A stretch of DNA of 64,000 nt from Erysipelotrichaceae bacterium (GTDB taxonomy: Bacteria > Bacillota_I > Bacilli_A > RFN20 > CAG-826). The translations under genes were made by a program, and so were the position numbers. Below are positions 1 to 8,283 of the stretch, piece after piece (position 1 is the stretch's first letter; the number at the start of each line of letters is the position of its first letter). The stretch is taken from NCBI GenBank assembly GCA_015059105.1, contig SVBB01000005.1, forward strand, positions 1-64,000, in the 5' to 3' direction. The notes under the pieces are model-generated. The model saw only the letters and a program-made list of their open reading frames with translations, did not search any database and was not told the origin of the DNA.

Positions 1-149
1 TCTGGAATAGAGGTAAAACCAAGAGACTTATACTGTTTTCTTTCATAATTACCAACGTTAAATAACTTACCGGCAGCGTAAGAGAGATGTCCAAGGATGA
101 TAGACATCGTCTCATTAACTCTTAATTCAAATTGGTAAGTCAGTAACAT
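1..149 (-). CDS. tnpB: TnpB-like IS200/IS605 RNA-guided nuclease, N-terminal fragment cut by window edge
   Basis: Reading leftwards from an ATG with a good GGAGA ribosome site 6 bases upstream, 49 codons stay open to the edge. The peptide starts MLLTYQFELRVNE and contains LGHLSYAAGKLFNVGNYER, the helical N-terminus typical of one Firmicutes TnpB/OrfB group. The RuvC active site (D...E...D) and zinc finger would lie outside the window, so activity cannot be judged. No tnpA is seen on the visible side. The family call rests on 49 residues recognised by eye. Confidence 0.7.
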   Translation of the reverse strand, partial: MLLTYQFELRVNETMSIILGHLSYAAGKLFNVGNYERKQYKSLGFTSIP

Positions 150-177
150 ATTATCTCCTATTTATATTATATCAAAT

Positions 178-197
178 AAGTGGAGTTTACTCCACTT
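178..197. repeat. Hairpin at the 5' end of the tnpB element
   Basis: AAGTGGAGT (178-186) and ACTCCACTT (189-197) form a 9-bp inverted repeat with a 2-base centre (or 8 bp with a 4-base loop), just upstream of the tnpB ribosome site. IS200/IS605 elements carry subterminal hairpins recognised by TnpA, and position and size fit a left-end hairpin. Not proven without the element boundaries. Confidence 0.5.
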
Positions 198-243
198 AAT
201 ATTTATATTATTACCACATATTTTTATCACATATAGTGACGAT

Positions 244-305
244 TATAGCCTTAACAACCAAGGCTCATTTTCATCTCGGCAGTTGAACAACCGAGGATTC
301 CCATT
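244..305 (-). ncRNA. Two tandem hairpins upstream of tnpB, omega-RNA-scaffold-like
   Basis: Read on the minus strand, a stem-loop CTCGG...CCGAG with inner GTTG/CAAC pairing (275-295) is followed by GCCTT...AAGGC (248-264). Their order and the connecting GATGAAAATGAGCC resemble the scaffold end of TnpB guide RNAs. Those normally sit 3' of tnpB, however, whereas this lies 5' of the gene. It may be the right end of another element copy or an unrelated structured leader. Confidence 0.35.
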
Positions 306-351
306 CGGTGTCCTAAAAAGAAACCTGGTCGATACGTATGTTTATATTTCA

Positions 352-915
352 TTATTTGATTTTCATGCCGTCTTTAAAGGCTGAGCCCACAACTTGATTG
401 CAAAGCACATACTTATGAGTGAATGGATCATAAGCAATGGCATCTAATTTTTCGATATCAACTTTACCATTAGTTAATACTTTTTCGTCAGCGGAAACAT
501 TGACAATCTGTCCGATTAATGTGCCACCTTCACCTTCTTGGCCATCTAAAGAAATTAGTTCGCATTCTAGTGTCACAGGATATTGCTCAAATAATGGAGC
601 GTTAACAAATTTACTCTTAAAATCTTTAAGACCTGATTTCTTCATCTTATCTGGATCTTTAGCTTGTGAAACAATGCCTACATAATCAGAAGCAATAAGT
701 GTTTCTTCAGTGGCAAGGGAAACAGTAAAAGCTTTATTCTTTCTAATATTTCTCGTCGTGACGTGGTCAGAAAGAGAAATGGTCACTTGATTATTATCAT
801 AAATCGCTCCCCAAGCGGCATTCATCGCATTTGGTTTGCCGTTTTCATCATATGTTCCAATGATTAATACTGGCATTGGGAACAATTGGCTTTGTGGTCC
901 AAAATCTTTTCTCAT
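352..915 (-). CDS. Flavin reductase-like FMN-binding protein
   Basis: 187 residues, the usual length of the DIM6/NTAB (flavin reductase-like domain) family. It begins with the family pattern PMPVLIIGTYDENGKPNAMNAAWG, followed by ISL...TTRNIRKNKAFTVSLA, which line the FMN pocket. Probably a soluble NAD(P)H:flavin oxidoreductase; the substrate is unknown. I prefer the ATG at 915, preceded by AAGG at good spacing, over an in-frame TTG seven codons upstream. It is divergent from the DJ-1 gene across 58 bases, which probably hold both promoters. Confidence 0.8.
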   Translation of the reverse strand: MRKDFGPQSQLFPMPVLIIGTYDENGKPNAMNAAWGAIYDNNQVTISLSDHVTTRNIRKNKAFTVSLATEETLIASDYVGIVSQAKDPDKMKKSGLKDFKSKFVNAPLFEQYPVTLECELISLDGQEGEGGTLIGQIVNVSADEKVLTNGKVDIEKLDAIAYDPFTHKYVLCNQVVGSAFKDGMKIK

Positions 916-934
916 TGTTACTACCTTCTTTCTC

Positions 935-973
935 AACTATTATATAATAAACTCATAAATAGGGGGAAAAGAT
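935..973 (+). promoter_or_regulatory. Promoter -10 and ribosome site for the DJ-1/HAD pair
   Basis: A TATAAT hexamer sits about 25 bases before the ATG, followed by GGGGGAAAAG as a strong ribosome site. No convincing -35 was found. The same short gap must also hold the flavin reductase promoter. Confidence 0.45.
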
Positions 974-1528
974 ATGGCAAAATTATTGATGTTATTCGTC
1001 GATGGAGTAGAAGATACTGAAGCAATTGCTACTTTAGATGTCCTCACCCGTGGAGGTCATGAAGTGACTTGTGCCTCAATGATGGGAAGAAAAACTATCA
1101 ACCCAAAATTAGGAAGAGCTCTTACATTAGAAGCGCTTATTGAAAATATAAGGCTTGATGACTTTGATGGGGTAGTTATTCCTGGTGGTCCAGGTTCATT
1201 TAAAATCATGTGCTATCACCCTCAAATCGATAGCATCATCTCTTATTTTGCAAATAATAAAAAACTCGTCTCTGCAATATGCGCGGCCCCATTTATGATT
1301 GGTCGTCTCGGCTATTTAAAAGATAGGAACTTCACTGTTCATCCAGGTTTTGAAGATCAAGTTATCGGAGGCAATTATTTAAGAGAAAAAGGTGTCGTTA
1401 GAGATGGTAATTTCATCACCGGTAAATCGATGTGGTATTCCCATGAATTTGGGTTAGAAATTGACGAATATTTTAACGGTAAAGAACATCGCGAAAATCT
1501 CGAAAAATCATGCAAAGGTGAGAAATAA
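974..1528 (+). CDS. DJ-1/PfpI (ThiJ) family protein
   Basis: 184 residues with the class I glutamine amidotransferase-like fold of DJ-1/YajL. Key signs are the early acidic residues in DGVEDTEA, the VIPGGPGS loop and the nucleophile elbow SAICAAP carrying the conserved cysteine (near residue 103). Family members are cysteine-dependent stress proteins, deglycase/glyoxalase-type enzymes or chaperones; which applies cannot be told. It is two bases from the following HAD gene, so the two are co-transcribed. Confidence 0.85.
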   Translation: MAKLLMLFVDGVEDTEAIATLDVLTRGGHEVTCASMMGRKTINPKLGRALTLEALIENIRLDDFDGVVIPGGPGSFKIMCYHPQIDSIISYFANNKKLVSAICAAPFMIGRLGYLKDRNFTVHPGFEDQVIGGNYLREKGVVRDGNFITGKSMWYSHEFGLEIDEYFNGKEHRENLEKSCKGEK

Positions 1529-1530
1529 TC

Positions 1531-2181
1531 ATGCAAAAAGCGGTTATTTTTGATTTAGACGGGGTAATTTTCAATACTGAAGATTGTTGGAAAGTTGGTT
1601 TTGAAATCATCACTAAAAAATACGGCCTTCCCCTTGATGAAAACTACCGCATCACCATATGTGGAAAAAGCGAAGCTAAAATCATTGAGGAACTAAATAT
1701 AATGTTCCCCACTTTAGACGCGGTCACATATCGAAAAGAAATCGCTTATGAATACGTCAATCAAATTGAAAAAGGTAATTATCATTTAAAGGAAGGATTC
1801 TTTGAATTAATCAACGAACTTAAAAAGAAGGATTACAAAATTGCCTTAGCGACATCTAACCTCAGATGGAGAATGGAAAAAATATTCTCTAACAAGGGTA
1901 TAGACCCATATAAGATATTCGATGTCATCATCACAGTCAGTGAAATCGGTAATAGAACTAAACCAGATCCATATATCTTTTTAAAAGCTTCTGAAGAGTT
2001 AGGCGCGGATCCAAAGCAAACAATGGTCATTGAAGATTCTCTTAACGGCATAGAAGCCGCTGTAAGAGGTAACTTTATTCCAGTGATGGATATTGACCTT
2101 ATACCCCCTAATGAATACGCGAAAAAACACTGCTATAAAATAGTTGATTCGTTATTAGAAGTAATCCCCTTGGTGAATTAG
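1531..2181 (+). CDS. HAD-superfamily phosphatase, beta-phosphoglucomutase-like subgroup
   Basis: 216 residues. HAD motif I is FDLDGVIFNTE, motif II the Ser/Thr in LATSNLR, motif III a Lys in NRTKPDPYIF, and motif IV VIEDSLNGIEAA. A helical cap lies between motifs I and II (about residues 15-85), the layout of beta-phosphoglucomutase and small sugar-phosphate phosphatases. Substrate unknown. It follows the DJ-1 gene immediately; its stop codon overlaps that of the convergent HTH gene by four bases, with no terminator in between. Confidence 0.85.
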   Translation: MQKAVIFDLDGVIFNTEDCWKVGFEIITKKYGLPLDENYRITICGKSEAKIIEELNIMFPTLDAVTYRKEIAYEYVNQIEKGNYHLKEGFFELINELKKKDYKIALATSNLRWRMEKIFSNKGIDPYKIFDVIITVSEIGNRTKPDPYIFLKASEELGADPKQTMVIEDSLNGIEAAVRGNFIPVMDIDLIPPNEYAKKHCYKIVDSLLEVIPLVN

Positions 2182-2675
2182 TAATTACATATGTAATTGA
2201 ATATAGCTTTAACTGTGTCGCGAGACACTTTTTTTACATTCCCATTCGTCAAATAATCGTTTATATTGCCAGGATTTAATTTTAAATCTTTATAAACACG
2301 GTAATTGCTAATACCTTTTTCATCCATTATCCTAACAATATTTTTATGAGCCTTTGCTTTGGTGATATCACTATATTCGTAATAATTTATTTTTCGTTTG
2401 TATGATGTAAAAATCTTCTTAAACTCATAATCATTAAACTCATCGCTTAAGAAATTATCTTGGGTTAATTTATTTAAAACAGTTTCATATTTGTTATTAG
2501 TGAACTGATTTAAGACTTTTCTTTTATTAGACAGGGCAGAATAAAGGATGAGACTATCACGGATTCGATAATTCTTCTTCATCTTCAAAACTAACTTATG
2601 AATATTTATAGATTTAAGTCCTGAAACATCTTGCAAATAAATCTTTAAATAATTTATAAAATGCTGTTTTCTCAC
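2178..2675 (-). CDS. Small HTH protein, partner of the adjacent nucleotidyltransferase
   Basis: 165 residues, basic and mostly helical. The last 55 residues look like an XRE-type helix-turn-helix (IMDEKGISNYRVYKDLKLNP, then a recognition-helix-like NDYLTNGNVKKVSRDTV). I start it at the GTG whose GTGA overlaps the stop codon of the upstream gene, giving translational coupling. A TTG four codons earlier is possible but sits directly on the ribosome site. The coupled HTH/nucleotidyltransferase layout resembles type IV (AbiE/MenAT-like) toxin-antitoxin pairs, but the family is not recognised with certainty. Confidence 0.6.
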   Translation of the reverse strand: MRKQHFINYLKIYLQDVSGLKSINIHKLVLKMKKNYRIRDSLILYSALSNKRKVLNQFTNNKYETVLNKLTQDNFLSDEFNDYEFKKIFTSYKRKINYYEYSDITKAKAHKNIVRIMDEKGISNYRVYKDLKLNPGNINDYLTNGNVKKVSRDTVKAIFNYICNY

Positions 2676-3190
2676 TGTTTGCCACAATCCTTTTTATATC
2701 TTTCGTATCTATCTAAAAACTCTTTATAATGCCTCTCATTAAATGAAACATCTGCTTCGCCTGATTCGATTATCTCATTAAGTTTATTCCAATTAAGTTT
2801 GTCAACTACTGCTTTTGATGTAATATCTTCGTAATCTTTTCCTCTAAAGGAATGAAGTTTCATTATCACCAAATCCTCCAAAGAAAGCATTTTATAATTG
2901 ACAGCTTTCGTTTCTATATCCAATTCCTCAAGGCGATCCTCATAATTTTCTGCTAACGAATCACCAAAAGTAAGGATTCTAGAATTGATATCATACATAT
3001 TAAAAATATGCTCAATTTCGTTATAAAAATTAATAACATCTATATCCGCTGTCTGTCTGGATAATAATCCTCTTATCAGTAGTGAACTTCCACCAGCAAT
3101 AACAATATCGATTTTTTCTTGTGGACCATAAGATAAATAGATTTCTTCATCCGCTAATTTTAATTTGTTTAGTAATTCATCTTTATTCAT
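2672..3190 (-). CDS. Nucleotidyltransferase-fold protein (DUF6036/AbiEii-like)
   Basis: 172 residues. The N-terminal third has a minimal nucleotidyltransferase signature, IVIAGGSSLLIRG followed by TADIDV, where the D-x-D would bind metal. A LEDLVIMKL...RGKDYEDI segment follows, as in AbiEii/DUF6036 proteins. It probably transfers a nucleotide to a protein or tRNA end. First gene of the two-gene unit with the HTH protein. The function as toxin is inference from gene pairing. Confidence 0.65.
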   Translation of the reverse strand: MNKDELLNKLKLADEEIYLSYGPQEKIDIVIAGGSSLLIRGLLSRQTADIDVINFYNEIEHIFNMYDINSRILTFGDSLAENYEDRLEELDIETKAVNYKMLSLEDLVIMKLHSFRGKDYEDITSKAVVDKLNWNKLNEIIESGEADVSFNERHYKEFLDRYERYKKDCGKQ

Positions 3191-3256
3191 AATTGTATTT
3201 CGTTAATACTATTATTGAATTATATTTTTAAAAAATCAATATAAATATTGTATCTA

Positions 3257-3838
3257 TTATTTCTTCATCCTATACCAAAGGAATAATGTTAATTCTGCAG
3301 GTGCACCTAAGATGAATAATGGCCATATTCCTTCTGAGATGAACTGCACGAAGAATCCAGTTAATGCACCCCAAATAAAAATCGACCAAGAGATGAAATA
3401 TAATAAGCGATTACGGAAATAACGATGATTCAATAAATTCAAGGCTGTCGCGCTGACGGGGATAGCCCAAATGAACACTTGCCAATAAACATAACTATGG
3501 AAAATCAATAACCATATAAATATAAATGTTGCAACCATCCACATGATGGATACTGTTAACGCTGTTTGCCATACTTTATTCGTGAAATCACTATCCTTAA
3601 CGACAAAGTCTTCTTTATCTTCTTTGCTACCAGGATGCGTCAAATAATCGATGGTCACACCATAGAATTCGCATAACGCATAAAGGGTTTCAATATCTGG
3701 GGAAGTTTCACCTTTTTCCCACTTTGATATCGCTTTATCGGTATAGTTAAATTTCTCAGCTAACTCCGCTTGAGTGAGCTTTTTTTCTTTTCTTAAAGCA
3801 GCAAGATTCTCACCAATGATTAATTTTAATTCTTCCAT
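3257..3838 (-). CDS. XRE-family membrane-anchored regulator
   Basis: 193 residues. Residues 1-65 are an XRE helix-turn-helix (ENLAALRKEKKLTQAELAEK, then KAISKWEKGETSPDIETL). After a short linker come four or five hydrophobic segments (about residues 90-190, rich in W/F/I). Such HTH-membrane fusions are common in Bacillota and are thought to sense envelope state. Its ligand is unknown. Divergent from the gene at 3968; an inverted repeat in the gap is a candidate operator. Confidence 0.8.
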   Translation of the reverse strand: MEELKLIIGENLAALRKEKKLTQAELAEKFNYTDKAISKWEKGETSPDIETLYALCEFYGVTIDYLTHPGSKEDKEDFVVKDSDFTNKVWQTALTVSIMWMVATFIFIWLLIFHSYVYWQVFIWAIPVSATALNLLNHRYFRNRLLYFISWSIFIWGALTGFFVQFISEGIWPLFILGAPAELTLFLWYRMKK

Positions 3839-3859
3839 AAAATTGATACTCTCTTATAT

Positions 3860-3879
3860 AGAATTTATAAATAAATTCT
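3860..3879. promoter_or_regulatory. Inverted-repeat operator candidate between XRE regulator and exported-protein gene
   Basis: AGAATTTAT-AA-ATAAATTCT is a perfect 9-bp inverted repeat about 20 bases upstream of the XRE gene, overlapping its probable promoter (TATAAG on the minus strand). The position suggests autoregulation. It is AT-rich, so chance is not excluded. Confidence 0.45.
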
Positions 3880-3955
3880 CTTTTTAGGAGATATTTATTT
3901 CTAACTCTATTTTAAAGTTTTTCATCAATAGAAGCAAAAACTATTTACATATGTG

Positions 3956-3967
3956 TAATATATACGC
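3956..3967 (+). promoter_or_regulatory. -10 element implying a leaderless mRNA
   Basis: TGTGTAATAT is an extended -10-like sequence whose last base lies six bases before the ATG at 3968. Transcription would start at or next to the start codon, and no ribosome site is present. The -35 is weak. Confidence 0.4.
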
Positions 3968-4906
3968 ATGGCAAAGAAAGAGAAAAAACCATTAAGCAAG
4001 AAAAAAGCAATCACCATCTACTCCATCGTTGGGGCATTACTCATCGGAGGCGGAATTGGCACTGGGGTAGTTTTGTACCAATTTTTCGGATTTAATGGGA
4101 CTGACTATTCTAATATCGCTCAAGATTCACTAGAGATGAATATGGTGGAGCTCACTAAGCGATATGAGAAAGCTAATGTCACCACTCTTAAAGATGCGAC
4201 TAGCAAATTCAACATACCAGAACTTGCTAATATCGCCATCTATAATTCTGAAGCCCACGAAAGCATGTCAATCATCGCAAAAGGTGAAGTCACCGCGACG
4301 ATGAATGTCAAACAATCTATACGTTCTTATCAAATTAAAAAAGATAACCACTACTTCCTAGAACAAATATCCCATTCAAGTTTCGTTGAACTCGCGTGGA
4401 GGATATATGGTGATGAAACTAAAACCACCACCACAAAAGGAAAATATGTGGATATCGAAGAAGGTGATTTCGTAAATGGACCAACGACTACTGAATACAC
4501 CAATGAAGAGTTTGAAAAAACATGGGGCAAACAAATGTCGAGTTCAATGATCTATATCATCTCTGATAAGACGGTCTTAGATACTTCATCGTTTACAGTA
4601 GAAGGTGATTCATTAAAGTTATCGCTCGACTTACATCCAATCTTCTCGGTGGTTAGATACGTTAAACAAATGGTGAAAACATCTGACCTAGGAAGAGAAC
4701 CAAGTTTCCATTCCGTCCATCTCGATATGGAAATCGATAAAGACTTGGTCTTACAAAAAGTCGATATCAAAGAAGTATATGACGTGCAATCATTCGGTAT
4801 AACTAGTAAAAACACCGTGGGAGAACTTCACGAAGTGAGATATTACGATCTCAATGAAGATATCCCAGAATTAAGTCAAAAATCCAATTATAACAAGGAG
4901 GCATAA
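3968..4906 (+). CDS. Membrane-anchored exported protein of unknown function
   Basis: 312 residues: a Lys-rich cytoplasmic start (about 15 residues), one transmembrane helix (about 16-40, IYSIVGALLIGGGIGTGVVL), then an extracellular part with predominantly beta character and no cysteine cluster. No domain recognised. It is followed after five bases by a much larger exported protein, so the two probably act together at the cell surface. No ribosome site precedes the ATG, and a -10 element abuts it (possible leaderless transcript). Confidence 0.7.
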   Translation: MAKKEKKPLSKKKAITIYSIVGALLIGGGIGTGVVLYQFFGFNGTDYSNIAQDSLEMNMVELTKRYEKANVTTLKDATSKFNIPELANIAIYNSEAHESMSIIAKGEVTATMNVKQSIRSYQIKKDNHYFLEQISHSSFVELAWRIYGDETKTTTTKGKYVDIEEGDFVNGPTTTEYTNEEFEKTWGKQMSSSMIYIISDKTVLDTSSFTVEGDSLKLSLDLHPIFSVVRYVKQMVKTSDLGREPSFHSVHLDMEIDKDLVLQKVDIKEVYDVQSFGITSKNTVGELHEVRYYDLNEDIPELSQKSNYNKEA

Positions 4907-4911
4907 AAAAT

Positions 4912-7900
4912 ATGTGGAAACAATTAATCGCAGGTGCAGCAGTCTTCTCCACTTCCGTGGGAGTAACATTCCTCACCTTAAAAAACACTAACAGCGCGAG
5001 CTCATCTTCTTCCGCTAATAACGTTTCTTCATGGACTAATAATAATCCTTATAAAGAAACCGCAGGCGAGAAGTTACTAGGTTCATTACTTTCTTATGAA
5101 GCGATGGATATCGATGGAGATATTACTATCACTTTAGGAAATCGCAACCAAATCAATTTGAAACTCGATGGACAAGGTTCCATCGCCGATATCAATAAAA
5201 TCAAGGTTCTCGCCAATATGGATTTAGACCTCGCTGGTATTCCATTAAGCGGTCAATTCTCATATTTCACTGATACGATGACATTCTCTGTCGATGAAAT
5301 TTGTAACTTCAAACTCAAAACAAATGATTTATTCGATTTCGTTAGTATGATTCCAACTTATGGAGTGTCCGTTGAACTCCCAGATTCTTTAGCTAACTTG
5401 GATACGAACACTTTATTAAGCAAGATTACTAATTTACAAGATGACCAAGCAAGAGTTCTTCCAACTGGAGAAAGATTCTTCACAGTCACTGTTGGGGAAG
5501 ATGAACAAGCTGTCGCCGTTGATGTCCTAGCGGATGAAAAAAATAATATCAAAGGTATTAAAATCGATAAATTAGAATATAAAGATACTGAATTATCATT
5601 AAGAATTAATTTAAGTGAAATCACAGGTGAACAGTTCGTCATCACTGATCCACTCGATGGAGAAGACGCAAAAAAATATCAAGACTTCAAACCAGTCTTC
5701 ACTTTAGTCGATAACTTATATTCTTTGATCAATAAGAATCAATTTGGAGTGAAAATCTATGCAGATCTCAGCGATACTACTAAAAAGATCGTCGATACAG
5801 AAGTTGATTTAAATGTCGATAAAACAAGCAACAAACTCGGTTTAGACATCTCCTTATTCGGTCCAGAAAAAGAAAATAGTGAGAAAACCAAATACACATT
5901 ATCTTCTGCTTATGTCGATGGCACAATCTACACGAAGTTCCATAACCTTGCCTTATCCATTGATACATTAACAATTTCTAACCTCATCGATATGGCGGTT
6001 GAACAAGTCAAAGATCAATTCTCTGAAAAACTCAATCAAGCATTAGAAGGTGGCATAGATACTAGCAATATCGACTTAAACGGTATCGTTGGTAAAATCA
6101 AAAACGTTTTAAAGAAAGTCAATGTTAACTCCTCTTCTGTTGATGTCGTCATCAATATCGCTGAATTCAACGAATACTTAGGTGAAAACCAAGTCTTACC
6201 AGAAGATAATATCGTTTTAACAATTAGCTTTAGCGATAGCAAGCTCGAATCCATCAGCTTATCCACTATCAAAGTCGCAGGTTATTCCATCAACTTTAAA
6301 GTTCAATTCACTGATTATCAAGAAGTTAATATCGCTGATCAATCTTCTTATGTCCGCATTGAAGACAGCGATATCCTCGTTGGTTCATTAATCGATTTAA
6401 TCAAACAAAAATCCTATTATATCGGTTTAGATGTCGAGACTGACGATAACGACAACACAACTGATGATTTATCAATGAACGGTTATGTCCAGCTCAACTT
6501 CAATAACGACAATAACTATGGATATGGCGATATGACCATCGTTGATAACAATAAATATCGTCACCACTTAAAAGCCGATATGTATAATCAAGGCAACTTT
6601 ATCTTCACATATAACGACAAGATGAAAGGTAGTTTCACTTCTCAAACGATCTTTGATATCGCTGGTATAGTCCAAGATGTCATCAACAATCCAGATGAAC
6701 ACTTCTATGAATTATTCGGTGAACTCCTTGAAAAACTCAATTCCGGTACTTTAAGCAGAATCATCGCTGGTGAATACACTCTCGCCTTAGATTATGAAAT
6801 CATCTCCAATTTAGTGATGAACGACCATAACACTAGCTTTGATGTCAACCTTGGCTTATTCGGTATGGATGATATGAATCTCCACCTCGATATCGGCTAT
6901 ACATATGACACAGCTAACTACACTTATGCGGATTTAGATTACTTAACTATCTCTAATCTCAAATTAGGTGATAAAGATGTGGAAGTCACTATCGATTTTG
7001 ATAAATACAAGACTGACCTAGATTCTTCTAGACTCAATCAATTCGATACTTATTTAGACTTCTCCTGCATCAAAGTGTTGCTCGGTTTAGGTATCAATAC
7101 TTCTAAATTCAACTATTATCACTTCACTGGTAACTTAAACCTCAACATTCCTTTAGCAAATCTTGATAACATCGGTTTAGATGCAAGAATTAGAAATGAA
7201 AAAGGTAACGTCACTGTCGCGATTGCTTTAAGCAATATCCCAATCGTGAAGATTCTCGGTGGTATAATCGATGATCTCAATCTCAACAGTGTCCCAGGAT
7301 ATAAGTCCACTGATCATAGAAATGCCTATATCTATTATCAACATTTCGAAGATCCAAATAAGACTGACTACTGGTATATCGATAGAGAAGATAAAGTCAC
7401 TGAAAAGGGAGAAGCTGTAAGCGGTATTATCTTTAAAAAATATAGATATAACGAATACACATTACACACGACAAGAAAATGCACGAACGAATATTTCTTA
7501 AATAACATCGTCGACATTCTCTTAAAAGATGTCTTAGGTGTCACAAGCGACAGAGTATTGAATATGATCAATAACAGTGATTCCTCGTCTAGCTCTTCTA
7601 TCAAATATGAAGAAATCTTGTCCGACTTCAGATATTCTGAAAATAAACATTCATTCTTCATCGATATCAATATGAAAGCCTTATTAGGCACTGGTATCAT
7701 CAACTTATTTGAAGTCACTATTAGAGAAGATGCTGCTAATAATATCTTAAAAGGCATTGATGTGAAGCTCGGTGTTCTAGCTTCTATCATCTCCGCGGAA
7801 TTCAATCTTGAATTTGAAAACGATCGTTCAGTCGACGTCTTCACTAGAGATGAAGAAGGTGAACTCACTACCACACCACTTCCTGGCACAGTAATTGCAG

Positions 7901-7995
7901 ACGCTAACGAATACATCGCTAACCATGCAAGTCAAACTGTTGATGCCGCTAACACTGATAGCAGCAGAACATTAATCAACACTTACGTTAAGTAG
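4912..7995 (+). CDS. Large exported protein of unknown function (1027 aa)
   Basis: It starts with an N-terminal hydrophobic segment (residues 3-25) ending in a Ser-rich stretch (SASSSSSANN). The body is a long beta-type chain rich in D, N, L and I, with recurring phrases such as LDI.L.GMDDMNLHLDIG and repeated LGxDI.L-like strands, suggesting a repetitive beta sheet or lipid-binding (LolA/LPXTG-less) fold. No sortase motif at the C-terminus. AAGGAGG precedes the ATG. Co-transcribed with the 312-residue protein; ends at a clear terminator. Confidence 0.7.
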   Translation: MWKQLIAGAAVFSTSVGVTFLTLKNTNSASSSSSANNVSSWTNNNPYKETAGEKLLGSLLSYEAMDIDGDITITLGNRNQINLKLDGQGSIADINKIKVLANMDLDLAGIPLSGQFSYFTDTMTFSVDEICNFKLKTNDLFDFVSMIPTYGVSVELPDSLANLDTNTLLSKITNLQDDQARVLPTGERFFTVTVGEDEQAVAVDVLADEKNNIKGIKIDKLEYKDTELSLRINLSEITGEQFVITDPLDGEDAKKYQDFKPVFTLVDNLYSLINKNQFGVKIYADLSDTTKKIVDTEVDLNVDKTSNKLGLDISLFGPEKENSEKTKYTLSSAYVDGTIYTKFHNLALSIDTLTISNLIDMAVEQVKDQFSEKLNQALEGGIDTSNIDLNGIVGKIKNVLKKVNVNSSSVDVVINIAEFNEYLGENQVLPEDNIVLTISFSDSKLESISLSTIKVAGYSINFKVQFTDYQEVNIADQSSYVRIEDSDILVGSLIDLIKQKSYYIGLDVETDDNDNTTDDLSMNGYVQLNFNNDNNYGYGDMTIVDNNKYRHHLKADMYNQGNFIFTYNDKMKGSFTSQTIFDIAGIVQDVINNPDEHFYELFGELLEKLNSGTLSRIIAGEYTLALDYEIISNLVMNDHNTSFDVNLGLFGMDDMNLHLDIGYTYDTANYTYADLDYLTISNLKLGDKDVEVTIDFDKYKTDLDSSRLNQFDTYLDFSCIKVLLGLGINTSKFNYYHFTGNLNLNIPLANLDNIGLDARIRNEKGNVTVAIALSNIPIVKILGGIIDDLNLNSVPGYKSTDHRNAYIYYQHFEDPNKTDYWYIDREDKVTEKGEAVSGIIFKKYRYNEYTLHTTRKCTNEYFLNNIVDILLKDVLGVTSDRVLNMINNSDSSSSSSIKYEEILSDFRYSENKHSFFIDINMKALLGTGIINLFEVTIREDAANNILKGIDVKLGVLASIISAEFNLEFENDRSVDVFTRDEEGELTTTPLPGTVIADANEYIANHASQTVDAANTDSSRTLINTYVK

Positions 7996-8012
7996 GTCTT
8001 GAATAATCTAAT

Positions 8013-8041
8013 CGACCTGGAGCAATCCAGGTCTTTTATTA
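8013..8041 (+). terminator. Rho-independent terminator of the exported-protein pair
   Basis: GACCTGG-AGCAAT-CCAGGTC followed by TTTTATT, 18 bases after the stop codon. Confidence 0.85.
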
Positions 8042-8227
8042 TGGGCTCACCGAAATATAGAGTGGAGAAGCCCCACGTTAAACCCACTTCAGATTTCGGA
8101 GAACATTATTATGAACGATTTTTACCTCTTATAAGCGAGATAAATACGAAAAAGGTTACTATTATTAGCTAGCAATATAAACGGCTCTATAAGCGGTTTT
8201 AAATGCGAAAAAATAGAGGAAAGAAAA
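8041..8227. other. Gene-free gap between convergent genes with inverted repeats, unassigned
   Basis: CCGAAAT (8050-8056) can pair with ATTTCGG (8093-8099). Inside that, AGTGG (8061-8065) could pair with either of two downstream CCAC tracts, so alternative hairpins are possible. No ORF of note. It may be a small RNA or a remnant; I matched it to no known RNA family. Confidence 0.3.
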
Positions 8228-8259
8228 ATGGGGAAGAGCCTATATAACTCTAACCCCAT
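8221..8259 (-). terminator. Terminator of the 16-kb c-di-GMP operon
   Basis: On the minus strand ATGGGG...CCCCAT (8254-8259 with 8228-8233) has an inner AGAG/CTCT pairing and is followed by TTTTCTTT. It lies 25 bases beyond the last GGDEF gene. Confidence 0.75.
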
Positions 8260-8283
8260 ATAAACCATATAAATAAAGTTGAA

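Noticed and set aside
8041-8260. 6S RNA or similar housekeeping RNA
   Set aside because: Ends can pair, but the local hairpins and the terminator of the opposite gene explain most of the structure, and no family-specific conserved bases were recognised.
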